Notes under the pieces: generated by a model | Told to the model about the DNA's origin: nothing | The model's input: only the letters and a program-made list of their open reading frames with translations | The model's database searches: none | Origin: Thiogranum longum | GTDB lineage: Bacteria; Pseudomonadota; Gammaproteobacteria; DSM-19610 | Direction of reading: 5' to 3' | NCBI RefSeq assembly: GCF_004339085.1 | Contig: NZ_SMFX01000001.1 | Location: 1,496,242 to 1,560,241, forward strand | DNA length: 64,000 nt | Part shown: positions 36,951 through 50,640 of the stretch, piece by piece | Layout: every line of letters starts with the position of its first letter | How positions within the stretch are numbered: position 1 is the first letter of the stretch | Made by a program: the position numbers and the translations under genes

Positions 36951-37802
36951 TTATTGAACCGGGTCGGCCTTGATCCAGATACTCTCGCTGTGCCGATCCT
37001 GGGTTGAATAGTATTTTCCCGGTTGTGCAGCGCCACGCTTCAGTTCACCGGTGGTTCCGCCGAGCGGGATCCATTCCCCCAGTCGTCCGCTGATGGTTGT
37101 TGTGGCGCTGCGTGTGTTGATTGCTCCACCCGGGTCAAGCGCATCCCGGTGGGGGCTGATATCGAGTATCACCCGCTCTCCGCTGACCCGTGGGCGCACA
37201 TAAAACCCGCTGGTGACATCCTTGTAGTCAACGCTCGACTCAACGATGCTTTGTCCATTGCGCTGGTAAACCTGGCCGGAAAAGTAGGGGATGGATTGAC
37301 CGGTTTCGATATAGCCCGCAGTGCCTTCCATGATGCGCAAGCGGTGTATGGGGTTGTCCTGCAGGTGTGCCCGTGTGCCGTAAATGCGTCCCGTGGCAGT
37401 CGTCCTGTTCCCCTGGAGGGTGGCGCTGGCGCCACCGGGTGCTGTTGAGCTGCTGCCAAGTTGTATATCGGCATTACTGTCCCGGTAGTGGATGCCGGCT
37501 GCGGCACCAAGCGCCTGCAAGTCACGTTCGCTGCCCTGGAAGACAGAAATCATTAACTGTGCCGCCGCGCGGTCCAGTTTGCTCACCAGTTCGCGGATTT
37601 GTGCCTGGCGCGTGGCATCGGCCTTCAGGATAAGCTGGAAACCCCGTCCCGTGACGGATTCGTCGGCATTCAGCATGGGTTTGATCAAGGGGATGATTTC
37701 CCCGGCAGGGCGGTTGTGGAGGTCAATAATGTCCAGCTCGCTGGCAGACACCAGCACACTGTTGAATACGAACAGCAAGGCGATGAAGAACGGTGCTTTC
37801 AT
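36951..37802 (-). CDS. Secretin-like exported protein (small, stand-alone)
   Basis: This 283-residue protein has a signal peptide (1-19) and a secretin-like N-domain ([22 protein letters not shown], then [23 protein letters not shown]). A segment resembling the secretin core follows ([60 protein letters not shown]). It lacks other type II/III secretion or pilus genes nearby. It is shorter than true secretins (>400), so it may not form a pore. The ATG overlaps the upstream gene's stop (TGATG), indicating co-translation with the DUF7931-like gene. Confidence 0.75.
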   Translation of the reverse strand: MKAPFFIALLFVFNSVLVSASELDIIDLHNRPAGEIIPLIKPMLNADESVTGRGFQLILKADATRQAQIRELVSKLDRAAAQLMISVFQGSERDLQALGAAAGIHYRDSNADIQLGSSSTAPGGASATLQGNRTTATGRIYGTRAHLQDNPIHRLRIMEGTAGYIETGQSIPYFSGQVYQRNGQSIVESSVDYKDVTSGFYVRPRVSGERVILDISPHRDALDPGGAINTRSATTTISGRLGEWIPLGGTTGELKRGAAQPGKYYSTQDRHSESIWIKADPVQ

Positions 37803-38332
37803 CACAGATACAGGCGCCGAAATTCGGGATGAACTTCACTGCGTTCCCACACTTCAGTGAAAAAATCCGTTTTGCGTTTTGCCTCGACCGGGTTATAGAA
37901 GTTGGCTGTGCCTTCGTAACGATCAGACATCTTGCGATAAACCAGGCCACATTGGTCAGCGATCATGAAGGCTTCGTTGTGATGCCGGTAATCGGGATGA
38001 GGCTGACGCAATTCGATAGAACTGCTGAGTTTACGCGCCAGTTCGAGGAGTCGCTGGCAGCGTTTAACGGCTTCCTCCGGCTGTTGTACCAGGAAACGGA
38101 TACGCGCCTTGCGGTTGCGCAGGCACAGGTTGCCGAGGTTGTCGAGGAAGTCATTTTGCTCGTAGAGTCCGGGGTCGAGATTGCGCGAGAAAATATCCAG
38201 TGTGTCCTGCGCCTGTTTGGCCATCAGGTTGGTGGCATGCGCGGTGTCAGCCCGGCTGTCCAGTTCGATATCAAGGTCTGACAGTCCAAGCTGCAGCTTT
38301 ACAAAACGCTGGAAGTTTTCTTCGTTCTTCAT
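37802..38332 (-). CDS. DUF7931-like protein (formerly histone acetyltransferase HPA2-like)
   Basis: This 176-residue protein has LFSRNLDPGLYEQNDFLDNLGNLCLRNRKARIRFLVQQ-like and HNEAFMIADQCGLVYRKMSDRYEGTANFYNPVEAKRK segments, followed by FFTEVWERSEVHPEFRRLYL. The HNEAF and RYEGTANF motifs recall PLD-like folds annotated as DUF7931. It probably follows a GNAT acetyltransferase in relatives; here a decayed GNAT fragment sits immediately upstream. The family call is moderate and the function is unknown. Confidence 0.65.
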   Translation of the reverse strand: MKNEENFQRFVKLQLGLSDLDIELDSRADTAHATNLMAKQAQDTLDIFSRNLDPGLYEQNDFLDNLGNLCLRNRKARIRFLVQQPEEAVKRCQRLLELARKLSSSIELRQPHPDYRHHNEAFMIADQCGLVYRKMSDRYEGTANFYNPVEAKRKTDFFTEVWERSEVHPEFRRLYL

Positions 38333-38357
38333 ACACCAAGCCTACTGTGATGAAGGG

Positions 38358-38555
38358 CTACTGTACAGTCACACGCCGCGTGCGGTGGGGGATACCGGCG
38401 TCCTCGAAGGCATCCCCATCGGGCTCAAAACCGGACAGCTGGCAGAAGGGTTCTGTGCCGGGTTGGGCGTGCAGGAAAACCGCCTTGCAACCCGTTTCAG
38501 AGCCTCCTTGTCTTGCCTCCGGCTGGCGTAAATGCTTCAGACTGGTGCAAAAAGG
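38358..38555 (-). pseudogene. GNAT acetyltransferase C-terminal remnant
   Basis: The frame reads LKHLRQPEARQGGSETGCKA and continues to VFLHAQPGTEPFCQLSGFEPDG, DAFEDAGIPHRTRRVTVQ and a TAG. V-LHAQ, F/Y-x3-GF-P-G and EAGIPH are the acetyl-CoA binding and C-terminal blocks of small GNAT enzymes. An in-frame TAA before it (38556-38558) and no ATG mean the N-terminal half is lost. The fragment lies directly upstream of the DUF7931-like gene. The remaining part of the 456-base gap up to 38788 contains a palindrome and promoter-like sequence but no gene. Confidence 0.7.
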
Positions 38556-38656
38556 TTAAGTATTTTTCCCGCCTGGCCGTTATGAGTGGGAAGGACTTGC
38601 AGCCGTATATCAAGGATAGGACGCAAGTCTACGTATTATAAGGAAAATTCGGCTAG

Positions 38657-38674
38657 TCGGACTGATCAGTCCGA
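38657..38674. promoter_or_regulatory. 18-base perfect palindrome upstream of the GGDEF-EAL gene
   Basis: TCGGACTGATCAGTCCGA is self-complementary over all 18 bases. It lies 115 bases before the GGDEF-EAL start, in a gene-free spacer. It could be an operator or a very short cruciform; no T-run follows on the plus strand, so a terminator is less likely. Confidence 0.45.
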
Positions 38675-38788
38675 TGCTTTCCATTTTTTGTATCCCGAGC
38701 GTAGAGGATTGGCAAAAATGCCTTCCGGATGCGTGTTCGTGTGATGTGCCCGGAAATTATTACAGCGCTCAGGGATGGGGACATGTGA

Positions 38789-40489
38789 ATGAAACGCATT
38801 AAAGCCGCGACCGTTATGTCGCAGGGTTTGGTGGTATTGAAGACCTGGTTGGGGAATCTGTCAGCGGGCACAGGTCTGCTGGTGTTGCTTGCCGGCGCAA
38901 TGATCTGGCTGGTGCTGGATATTACCTTTCAGGGTGCCATGCGAGAGCAGCGTACCTGGATGATGCTGGCGTTCGGAGTGTTGCTGCTTGTTGCGGCTGC
39001 GCGCTACGTAACCCGTATTGAACGAGTTCATGCAATTGTCGAAAATTACGCGCAGCGGCTTGGTATTCCTTTGCCGGCGTTTGATCGATGCAATTCAATT
39101 GACCGGTTACAGCAACGTCTTGAGCGCCTCAGTGAAGAAGTCATTGCCGAGAATTATGCACTGGAATACCAGGCGCGCCATGACAACCTGACGAACCTGC
39201 CAAACCGCTCGCTTTTTCTCGAGCGTTTCGAATCCGAATTGCAATCAGCGCATGACAGCAATGCTTCGGTAGCACTTTTTATTATGGATCTTGATCGCTT
39301 CAAGGAAGTGAATGACACACTCGGTCATCATATCGGTGATCGTTTGTTGCAGGAGGTCGGTCGCAGGTTGCTGTCCGTTCTGAGGCGAACAGATACTGTG
39401 GCGCGGCTCGGTGGTGATGAGTTTGCCGTATTGTTGCCTGGCGCCGACCGCGACCATGCAAAATTGATTTGTCGCAAGATTGCCACTGCACTTGAACAGC
39501 CGATAAAAGTCGAGAATCTCCGCCTGCGGGCCGGCATCAGTATTGGAATTGCCTTGTGTCCGGATCATGGGCAGGACGCAAACCTGTTAATGCGGTTTGC
39601 CGATGTTGCCATGTATGAAGCCAAGCGGAAGCAAAAAGGCTTTGCCTTCTATGCCGCAGGCCGTGACAACAAATCTATCAGCCGCCTGGGTTTGTCATCC
39701 GAACTCAAGGAAGCGATAGAACAGGATCAGTTGATCCTGGACTACCAGCCAATGGTGGATATTTCCAGCGGCAGGATTTTTTGTGCCGAAGCACTGGTGC
39801 GCTGGAACCACCCGCAGTATGGGCTGGTTCCACCTGAAGAGTTCATTCCGTCTGCAGAACAGACCGGTGTCATCCGGCCTCTGACGTTATGGGTGATTGA
39901 CCGGGCCCTGGCACAGGTTTCCAGTTGGTCAAAAATTGGTATTGATCTGAGTATCAGTATTAATCTCTCGGTGCGCAGCCTTCAGGACCGTCAGCTACCG
40001 GCACAGGTCCAGAGGCTGGTCATGTTGCATAACGCTGATCCGTCCCGGGTCATTCTTGAAATTACGGAAAGCGCGATTATGTCCGACCCTTTGACGGCAC
40101 GCCGGGTCATGAGGCGTTTGTCGAGCATGGGTTTCCAGTTATCTGTCGACGATTTCGGTACCGGTTATTCCTCGCTGGCCTATCTCAAGCAGTTACCGGT
40201 CGACGAGATCAAAATAGACAAGTCATTCGTGACACAGATGGACCGCGATGAAAATGATGCCGTCATTGTTCGCGCCACGATTGATCTGGCCCACAACCTG
40301 GGCCTGAAAGTTGTAGCAGAGGGGGTGGAAAGCACCGACGTGTGGGATCTTCTGGAAATGCTGGGTTGCGATACAGCGCAAGGTTACTTTATACGCAAGC
40401 CTCAGGGTCCCCGCGAACTGGCCGACTGGATCTGTTCCCGTGAATGGAAACAGGAGCGTTGGGTAACGCCCCTGAAGTTGGCCAAATAA
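38789..40489 (+). CDS. GGDEF-EAL dual diguanylate cyclase/phosphodiesterase
   Basis: This 566-residue membrane protein has two N-terminal helices (about 25-45 and 58-72) and a linker, then a GGDEF domain with intact GGDEF at 208-212 and the inhibitory I-site RRTD (199-202). The EAL domain has EAL at 334-336, EITES, DDFGTGYSSL and KIDKSFV. Both catalytic signatures look complete, so synthesis and breakdown of cyclic-di-GMP are both possible, with product inhibition through the I-site. No sensory domain other than the short membrane hairpin is visible. An intrinsic terminator follows. Confidence 0.95.
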   Translation: MKRIKAATVMSQGLVVLKTWLGNLSAGTGLLVLLAGAMIWLVLDITFQGAMREQRTWMMLAFGVLLLVAAARYVTRIERVHAIVENYAQRLGIPLPAFDRCNSIDRLQQRLERLSEEVIAENYALEYQARHDNLTNLPNRSLFLERFESELQSAHDSNASVALFIMDLDRFKEVNDTLGHHIGDRLLQEVGRRLLSVLRRTDTVARLGGDEFAVLLPGADRDHAKLICRKIATALEQPIKVENLRLRAGISIGIALCPDHGQDANLLMRFADVAMYEAKRKQKGFAFYAAGRDNKSISRLGLSSELKEAIEQDQLILDYQPMVDISSGRIFCAEALVRWNHPQYGLVPPEEFIPSAEQTGVIRPLTLWVIDRALAQVSSWSKIGIDLSISINLSVRSLQDRQLPAQVQRLVMLHNADPSRVILEITESAIMSDPLTARRVMRRLSSMGFQLSVDDFGTGYSSLAYLKQLPVDEIKIDKSFVTQMDRDENDAVIVRATIDLAHNLGLKVVAEGVESTDVWDLLEMLGCDTAQGYFIRKPQGPRELADWICSREWKQERWVTPLKLAK

Positions 40490-40521
40490 AGCGCGAAGCG
40501 AAGTATGGTGTCGATGTATTT

Positions 40522-40547
40522 ATCCCCGCACAAGCGGGGATTTTTTT
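40522..40547 (+). terminator. Intrinsic terminator after the GGDEF-EAL gene
   Basis: ATCCCCGC and GCGGGGAT pair around an ACAA loop (40522-40541), followed by a run of seven T. It lies in the 60-base gap before the convergent purB stop. Confidence 0.85.
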
Positions 40548-40548
40548 G

Positions 40549-44587
<4,039 letters not shown>

Positions 44588-44680
44588 TCAAAGCTCCCGT
44601 GACCCGATTTCAAGTAAGCGCGACATTATGAGCTATTTGATTTGCGCTGGGTAGGGTGCAAGGAACCTCTGGTTAATCCG

Positions 44681-44819
44681 TCATTGCGAGGAACGTAGTG
44701 ACGCGGCAATCTCTAACAGACTGATCCCGATGTATTAAGATTGCCGCGCTTTGCCCATAGAATCTCTCCGGATTTCATAACGGGAACCTTACTCTTACGG
44801 GTCAAGGCATCGCAATGAC
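44681..44819. repeat. Cluster of dispersed palindromic repeats between acnA and hflD
   Basis: The 305 bases upstream of acnA contain TCATTGCGAGGAACGTAGTGA, GCGGCAATCT paired with AGATTGCCGC (44703-44747), and an inverted copy of the 55.94-kb element (TTACGGGTCAAGGCATCGCAA at 44796-44816). This is REP-like intergenic sequence, and the GTCATTGCGAGGA...GCAATCT motif is widespread in bacterial genomes. No gene is present. The rest of the gap (44820-44892) is AT-rich, with a run of ATATA. Confidence 0.6.
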
Positions 44820-44892
44820 AGGAATCCTGAATTAATCGAAGTATCCTTAATATATACAATAAGATATAGAATATAATTAATGTGTTATCGTA

Positions 44893-45528
44893 TTATTGTC
44901 CGGTGTTCACCGCCAGCATGTTACTGGCCGTTTCCACCAGCTTCTTGCGTTCGAACAGCAGGCCCACTCGCGTTCCACCACACTGGCGCCACAGCACCGT
45001 GGCGCGCATGGCGGCCAGTAACAGTGCGCGTACGCGATTCGCCACCAGGGTGTCCGACAGTCGTTCCGGCTGACCGCGTACCATGATCCGGGGCGACAGT
45101 GTGCTGACGGTGTTGGCGTACAGGTCGGCGAGGCTCGCGATCATATTGTCATGCACGATATCAAAATGCGTTGCCTGTGTTTGTGCGCGCTCGATGCCCG
45201 CACTCAACCGGTCAAGCAGATCGGAGCGCTTGCTGAGTTTGCGTTCCAGGTGAAGCAGGGTAACAAGGTAACGGCTGAGTTCGGCATCGGGTCTGCCTTG
45301 CCCCCCGATGAGTTGTGTTTTCAATAAGGTCAATCCGGTACGCAACGGGGTGATGCCACCAAAGACATCGGCGACCGAGTCAGAATCAATTACCAGGATG
45401 CTGCCAACACTGGCCTGCATGGCCGACAGATCGCAGGGTCGTCCGTGGGCGGTTTCCTGTACCAGTTTCAGCGCCTGCAGGACGCCGGCAAAGGCCAGTG
45501 TGCGATCATTTATGTCGTGTTCACTCAT
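44893..45528 (-). CDS. hflD: HflD lysogenization regulator homologue
   Basis: This 211-residue helical protein of the HflD/YcfC family begins [26 protein letters not shown] and contains [25 protein letters not shown] and [20 protein letters not shown]. In E. coli it is a peripheral membrane protein that counteracts phage lambda CII. The gene order mnmA-hflD is conserved and the start overlaps the mnmA stop by ATGA, so it is co-translated. Confidence 0.93.
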   Translation of the reverse strand: MSEHDINDRTLAFAGVLQALKLVQETAHGRPCDLSAMQASVGSILVIDSDSVADVFGGITPLRTGLTLLKTQLIGGQGRPDAELSRYLVTLLHLERKLSKRSDLLDRLSAGIERAQTQATHFDIVHDNMIASLADLYANTVSTLSPRIMVRGQPERLSDTLVANRVRALLLAAMRATVLWRQCGGTRVGLLFERKKLVETASNMLAVNTGQ

Positions 45529-46625
45529 TGCTGGATAGTACCGCCGCCCAGGCAAATGTCATCATCATAAAACACCACCGCCTGCCCGGGCGCGACGGCG
45601 CGTTGTGGTGTATCAAACTGTACCTCGCAATGCGTGCTATCGAGTGCGCGAATTTCACACGCCTGCACCGGCTGGCGATAACGGATACGTGCCTCGCAGC
45701 GCAGGGGGATTTCAGGTGCCTGACCCGATATCCAGTGGGTGTCACTGGCAACCAGGGCAGGCTGGAACAGGGCCGGGTGGTGCTTGCCCTGGGCAACAAC
45801 CAGCCGGTTGTTGTCGATGTCCTTGCCACAGACGTACCAGGGTTCACCGCTATGGCCTTGCATGCCCCCGATACCCAGTCCCTGGCGCTGGCCGATGGTG
45901 TGGAACATCAGGCCATCGTGTGTGCCGATTACCTTGCCTTCGGTGTCCACGATTTCACCGGGTTGTGCGGGTATGAAACGTTCCAGGAAGGTTTTGAATT
46001 TGCGCTCACCGATAAAACAGATGCCGGTGCTGTCCTTCTTGGCAAAGTTTGGAAAGCCCTCACGTTCTGCAATTGCGCGCACTTCGGATTTATACCGTTC
46101 ACCCAGCGGGAACAGGCTGTGGTTAAGTGCACGCTGGCCGAGGCGGTACAGGAAGTAACTCTGGTCCTTGTCCGGGTCGAGTCCCTTCAGCAGTTCGCGT
46201 TTGTCCCTGTCGCCCGTTACCCGCGCATAGTGTCCTGTTGCGATCCAGTCGGCGCCAAGCGCCAGCGCATAGTCGAGGAAGGCGCGGAACTTGATCTCCT
46301 GGTTACAGAGGATGTCCGGGTTGGGTGTGCGCCCGGCCCTGTATTCGGACAGAAAATATTCAAAAACACGGTCCCAGTATTCACTGGAAAAACTGATGGT
46401 ACGCAGCTTGATACCCAGCCGGTCAGCGACAGCACGAGCATCGATCAGATCCTGTTCCGCCGGACAATGGCCTGCTTCGTCGTCTTCATCCCAGTTCTTC
46501 ATGAACAGGGCTTCTACATCGTAGCCTTGCTGCAGGAGCAGGTGTGCGGCAACAGCGGAGTCCACGCCTCCGGACAGTCCGACGATCACCCGGTTTGTGT
46601 TCTTGATCAGGGCTTCGCTAGACAT
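45525..46625 (-). CDS. mnmA: tRNA-specific 2-thiouridylase MnmA
   Basis: This 366-residue enzyme adds the 2-thio group to U34 of Lys, Glu and Gln tRNAs. The PP-loop [12 protein letters not shown], catalytic Cys in [12 protein letters not shown] and Cys in [12 protein letters not shown] are all present; sulfur comes from the TusE relay. [12 protein letters not shown] is used; a TTG five codons upstream is also in frame. It overlaps nudJ by eight bases and hflD by four. Confidence 0.97.
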   Translation of the reverse strand: MSSEALIKNTNRVIVGLSGGVDSAVAAHLLLQQGYDVEALFMKNWDEDDEAGHCPAEQDLIDARAVADRLGIKLRTISFSSEYWDRVFEYFLSEYRAGRTPNPDILCNQEIKFRAFLDYALALGADWIATGHYARVTGDRDKRELLKGLDPDKDQSYFLYRLGQRALNHSLFPLGERYKSEVRAIAEREGFPNFAKKDSTGICFIGERKFKTFLERFIPAQPGEIVDTEGKVIGTHDGLMFHTIGQRQGLGIGGMQGHSGEPWYVCGKDIDNNRLVVAQGKHHPALFQPALVASDTHWISGQAPEIPLRCEARIRYRQPVQACEIRALDSTHCEVQFDTPQRAVAPGQAVVFYDDDICLGGGTIQQ

Positions 46626-47061
46626 CGACAAGGAGTTCAAGTGGATAGCGTTTGCCGGCGATATAGTCTTCCAGTGAACGCAGTACCAGCGGGCTGCGTA
46701 GTTCCGGTTGATGTGCGCGGATTTCGTCCAGTGTCATCCAGTGTGCCGCTATGATGTCATTATCCAGCGCACGCCCGGCTTCCGGCCCGGCGCATTCACC
46801 GCAGAAGGTGGCGCGCAGGAACGTGTCACCGCTTTCATTATTACGCCAGCGGTACAGGCCGACCAGCGCCTGCGGCTTGAAGCGGCAGGCGGTTTCCTCC
46901 AGGCATTCTCGCCTGGCAGCCTCGACCAGGCTTTCCCGGTCTTCGAGGTGCCCGGCAGGCTGGTTGAAACGGGTTTTCCCGTACACGTTTTCTTCAACCA
47001 TAAGAAAATGTCTGTTTTTTTCACAGATAACGGCAACCGTTGCGCGTGGCTTCCAGGTCAT
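46618..47061 (-). CDS. nudJ: NudJ-type Nudix hydrolase
   Basis: This 147-residue pyrophosphohydrolase has the Nudix box [22 protein letters not shown], with an N-terminal [12 protein letters not shown] strand and FNQPAGHLE that are typical of NudJ (YmfB). E. coli NudJ acts on hydroxymethyl-pyrimidine pyrophosphate, thiamine pyrophosphate and other (d)NTPs. It heads the nudJ-mnmA-hflD operon. Confidence 0.94.
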   Translation of the reverse strand: MTWKPRATVAVICEKNRHFLMVEENVYGKTRFNQPAGHLEDRESLVEAARRECLEETACRFKPQALVGLYRWRNNESGDTFLRATFCGECAGPEAGRALDNDIIAAHWMTLDEIRAHQPELRSPLVLRSLEDYIAGKRYPLELLVDV

Positions 47062-47172
47062 GAGATTTGCAAAACGCCTGTAAATGATGATGATTTAAAG
47101 TATAAACAATTAGTTATGCATTGTAATTATATTGATGCATGAAAAAACTTGGCCAGTGTATGCGTCATAGAC

Positions 47173-47200
47173 TTGACATTACCTCTGAGCCACATAAAGT
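47173..47200 (+). promoter_or_regulatory. Possible sigma-70 promoter of the structured leader
   Basis: TTGACA (47173-47178) is a perfect -35 match. TAAAGT (47195-47200) lies 16 bases downstream as a poor -10. It would start transcription just upstream of the hairpin-rich leader at 47221 and the gene at 47393. Confidence 0.45.
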
Positions 47201-47220
47201 AACGACCATGACCGACGCTG

Positions 47221-47333
47221 ATTTGCGCGGGTTCGCCTCCGGTTCCTCAGGAACGTTTGCAGGTTTACGAACTCGGGGAGCCGGCAAAGAGGCGAAGGCC
47301 ATAATAATAATGCAGGAGTTGCCCCGCGCAAAT
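47221..47333 (+). ncRNA. Multi-helix structured leader or small RNA candidate
   Basis: P1 is an 11-base perfect stem: ATTTGCGCGGG (47221-47231) with CCCGCGCAAAT (47323-47333). P2 is directly inside on the 5' side: TTCGCCTC (47232-47239) with GAGGCGAA (47289-47296). GTTCC/GGAAC form a third stem (47242-47254). A fourth, TTTGC/GCAAA, lies at 47256-47288. The nested, closed architecture is what structured leaders and small RNAs show. It ends about 60 bases before the ATG of the downstream gene. I do not recognise a known riboswitch class. Pairing is seen directly; function is unknown. Confidence 0.5.
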
Positions 47334-47392
47334 TCCCGCAGAAACCTAAATCCAGAAAGATCTATCACGACAAAACGTGAGGAGGAGTCATC

Positions 47393-48314
47393 ATGCTAAA
47401 AGTCGTAAAACAGTTGTTCCTGTCCGGCGCACTTGTTGCGCTTACGTTCGGCAATGCCTTTGCCGAAGAAGTTCTAAAGCCGTTCGTTCTGGGTTACAAA
47501 ACCAGTGGCGATATCCAGGCTGTAGCCGATGAAGTCAAGGGCAAGGTCGAAGGCGCCGGTTTTGAAGTGGTCGGTTCCTACTCTCCCTATGATGGCGCTA
47601 TCGTTATGGCCATCACCAATGATGAACTGAAGAAAGCGGCTGCCAGCACCGAGTTCGGTGGTTACGAAGCCGGTCAGCGCGTTACCGTGACCAAAGTGGG
47701 TGACGAAATCCAGGTCAGTCAGCTACACCAACCCGATGTACTTTGCCAATACCTACCGTATCGAAGATACCAGCGGTCCGGCCGATGCCCTGAAGAGCCT
47801 TGAAGCGACGCTGGGTAAGGAAACGACCTACGGTACCGGTGAGAAGCAGCTGTCTGCTGCTGATCTGCGCAAGTATCACTACATGTTCGGTATGGAGTAC
47901 TTCGACGACCCCAGCGAGCTGGCTGAGTACGACAGCTACGAAGAAGCCGTTGCTGCTGTCGAGGAAGGTCTGGCACAGGGTCGTGGTGGTGCAACCAAGG
48001 TATACCGCATCGATATCCCGGGTCGTAACGAAACGGTGTTCGGTGTAGCACTGAATGACAGTGGTTGCAGCGGTGACGAGTACATCATGAGCCGCGTCGA
48101 CAAGGAAGCTATTCGTTCCACTGGTCACCTGCCTTACGAGATCCTGGTCTCCGACGGCGATGTCTATGCGCTGTATGCCCGTTTCCGTATCGCGATCAGC
48201 TGGCCGCACCTGCCGATGATCCAGAGCGACACCGGCGCTACTTTCTTCAACATCATGTGTGCACCTAACGCAATTGAAGAAGCTTTGATCGACGCTGCTG
48301 GCGGCGATATCTAG
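47393..48314 (+). pseudogene. Exported protein gene with a 4-base frameshift
   Basis: The frame opens with a GGAGGAG site and a signal peptide (1-24, GNAFAEE). It continues GYKTSGDIQAVADEVKGKVEGAGFEVVG and DEIQVS, after which the intact protein would read YTNPMYFANTYRIEDTSGPAD and on to IEEALIDAAGGDI (total ~305 residues). At about 47717 the sequence GGTCAGTCAGC holds a tandem GTCA; removing one copy restores a single frame. As written, the product stops early at 47803 while the second part has no ribosome site. The C-terminal half contains a MFGMEYFDDP motif and a Cys-containing NIMCAPNAIEEA tail. It resembles DUF302-like periplasmic proteins only weakly. The cause could be a mutation, a phase-variable repeat or a sequencing error. 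Confidence 0.7.
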
Positions 48315-48341
48315 AAAACGACAGTTAAACGTCGCATTGAA

Positions 48342-48372
48342 CCCTCGCAGCCCCTGGCTGCGGGGGTTTTTT
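48342..48372 (+). terminator. Intrinsic terminator after the frameshifted gene
   Basis: CCCTCGCAGCC pairs with GGCTGCGGGGG around CCT, followed by TTTTTT. It lies 28 bases past the stop at 48314. Confidence 0.85.
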
Positions 48373-48435
48373 ATTTGTGCCGCATCGAGCCTCTGGTACA
48401 ATCGCGCGATCTTTTCAGTCTGACCAGGAATCCAC

Positions 48436-49692
<1,257 letters not shown>

Positions 49693-49706
49693 GACGCACA
49701 CAGTTG

Positions 49707-49730
49707 CCCGCCTGACACTGGCCAGGCGGG
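49707..49730. terminator. Hairpin between convergent icd and csp genes
   Basis: CCCGCCTG and CAGGCGGG form a perfect 8-base stem with an 8-base loop, 15 bases past the icd stop. No T-run is visible, so it may work as a bidirectional stem or a weak terminator. Confidence 0.55.
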
Positions 49731-49760
49731 TAGTGCGGTAGCTGTTTCCTGTGCTGCTGC

Positions 49761-49985
49761 CTACTGTGCGGCAGCGGCAGCGGCCGCCAGCATGATTTTG
49801 CTGGCCTGCAAACCTTTCGGGCCGTCTGATACGTCAAACTCGACGCGTTGTCCTTCTTTCAGACTCTTGTAACCTTCCATTTCAATCGATGAAAAGTGAG
49901 CGAAAATATCGTCGCCCCCTTCGTCTGGTGAGATGAAACCGTAACCCTTTGCATTACTGAACCACTTAACAATACCTGTTGCCAT
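49761..49985 (-). CDS. Cold-shock-domain protein (CspD-like)
   Basis: This 74-residue protein has RNP1 [11 protein letters not shown]2 DIFAHFS and the usual CSD ending with [10 protein letters not shown], followed by an Ala-rich tail AAAAAAAQ. It binds single-stranded nucleic acid. Its position beside clpS-clpA matches enterobacterial cspD (divergent, same spacing), which inhibits replication in stationary phase. The symbol cspD is likely but not proven from sequence alone. Confidence 0.93.
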   Translation of the reverse strand: MATGIVKWFSNAKGYGFISPDEGGDDIFAHFSSIEMEGYKSLKEGQRVEFDVSDGPKGLQASKIMLAAAAAAAQ

Positions 49986-50279
49986 GGTCTTGTATCCTCA
50001 CTTCGTTCTGTATGGTGGTGCCCCACCTTATTTTATTGCTTACGCGCCGCTTCTCTCCTCCCCAGGATTGAAGACGACTCCTCCTTTATCCCGTACAGGG
50101 ATCAGAATATTGTTAGTCTCCTGACAAAATTAGTCAAGTACTTACAAAGTCGCGGGTTTCCCCCGAGGGGGGGGCTGATAACGGCACGTACTTTGCTAAT
50201 ATTCATTTCAGGTGTATGGTGTCGAAAAGCGTTGATATTCTGACGCCGGCAATGGTCTAATCAGTTAAACTTGCAGTGT

Positions 50280-50600
50280 ATGGGAAAGGAAACGCGACAT
50301 TCCGGGGATCAGGGGCTTTCAGTACTGGAAGCCAGGCCCAAGCTCAAGCAGCCGCCCATGTACAAGGTCGTGCTGCACAACGACGATTACACGCCGATGG
50401 AGTTTGTCGTGCTGTTGCTGGAGCAGTTGTTCGGGATGTCCAGAGAGAAAGCGACACAGGTGATGCTTCACGTTCATACCCGGGGCAAGGGCGTATGTGG
50501 AGTGTTTACACGAGAGGTAGCGGAAACAAAAGTGGCGCAGGCAAATGAGTATGCGCGCGAAAATGATCATCCGTTACTTTGCGCCATGGAGGAGGCCTAG
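50280..50600 (+). CDS. clpS: ATP-dependent Clp protease adaptor ClpS
   Basis: This 106-residue N-degron adaptor has [17 protein letters not shown], the peptide-binding pocket with its conserved NDD, and the ClpA-binding end [10 protein letters not shown]. ClpS delivers proteins with Leu, Phe, Trp or Tyr at the N-terminus to Clp[14 protein letters not shown] is used; an upstream TTG would add three residues. The clpA start lies 40 bases downstream, probably in the same operon. Confidence 0.97.
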   Translation: MGKETRHSGDQGLSVLEARPKLKQPPMYKVVLHNDDYTPMEFVVLLLEQLFGMSREKATQVMLHVHTRGKGVCGVFTREVAETKVAQANEYARENDHPLLCAMEEA

Positions 50601-50640
50601 AAGCGCAATGCAGTAGTCTGAGGTAGTGAGGTAGTAAAAG

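Noticed and set aside
40522-40547. CRISPR-like CCCCGCACAAGCGGGG
   Set aside because: Single copy with a T-run at the end of a gene; it is an intrinsic terminator, and no spacer array exists.
47221-47333. 6S RNA, SRP RNA or tRNA-like identity for the structured leader
   Set aside because: The conserved core of SRP RNA and the T-loop/CCA of tRNA are missing, and length and stem order do not fit 6S RNA. It was kept as unclassified.
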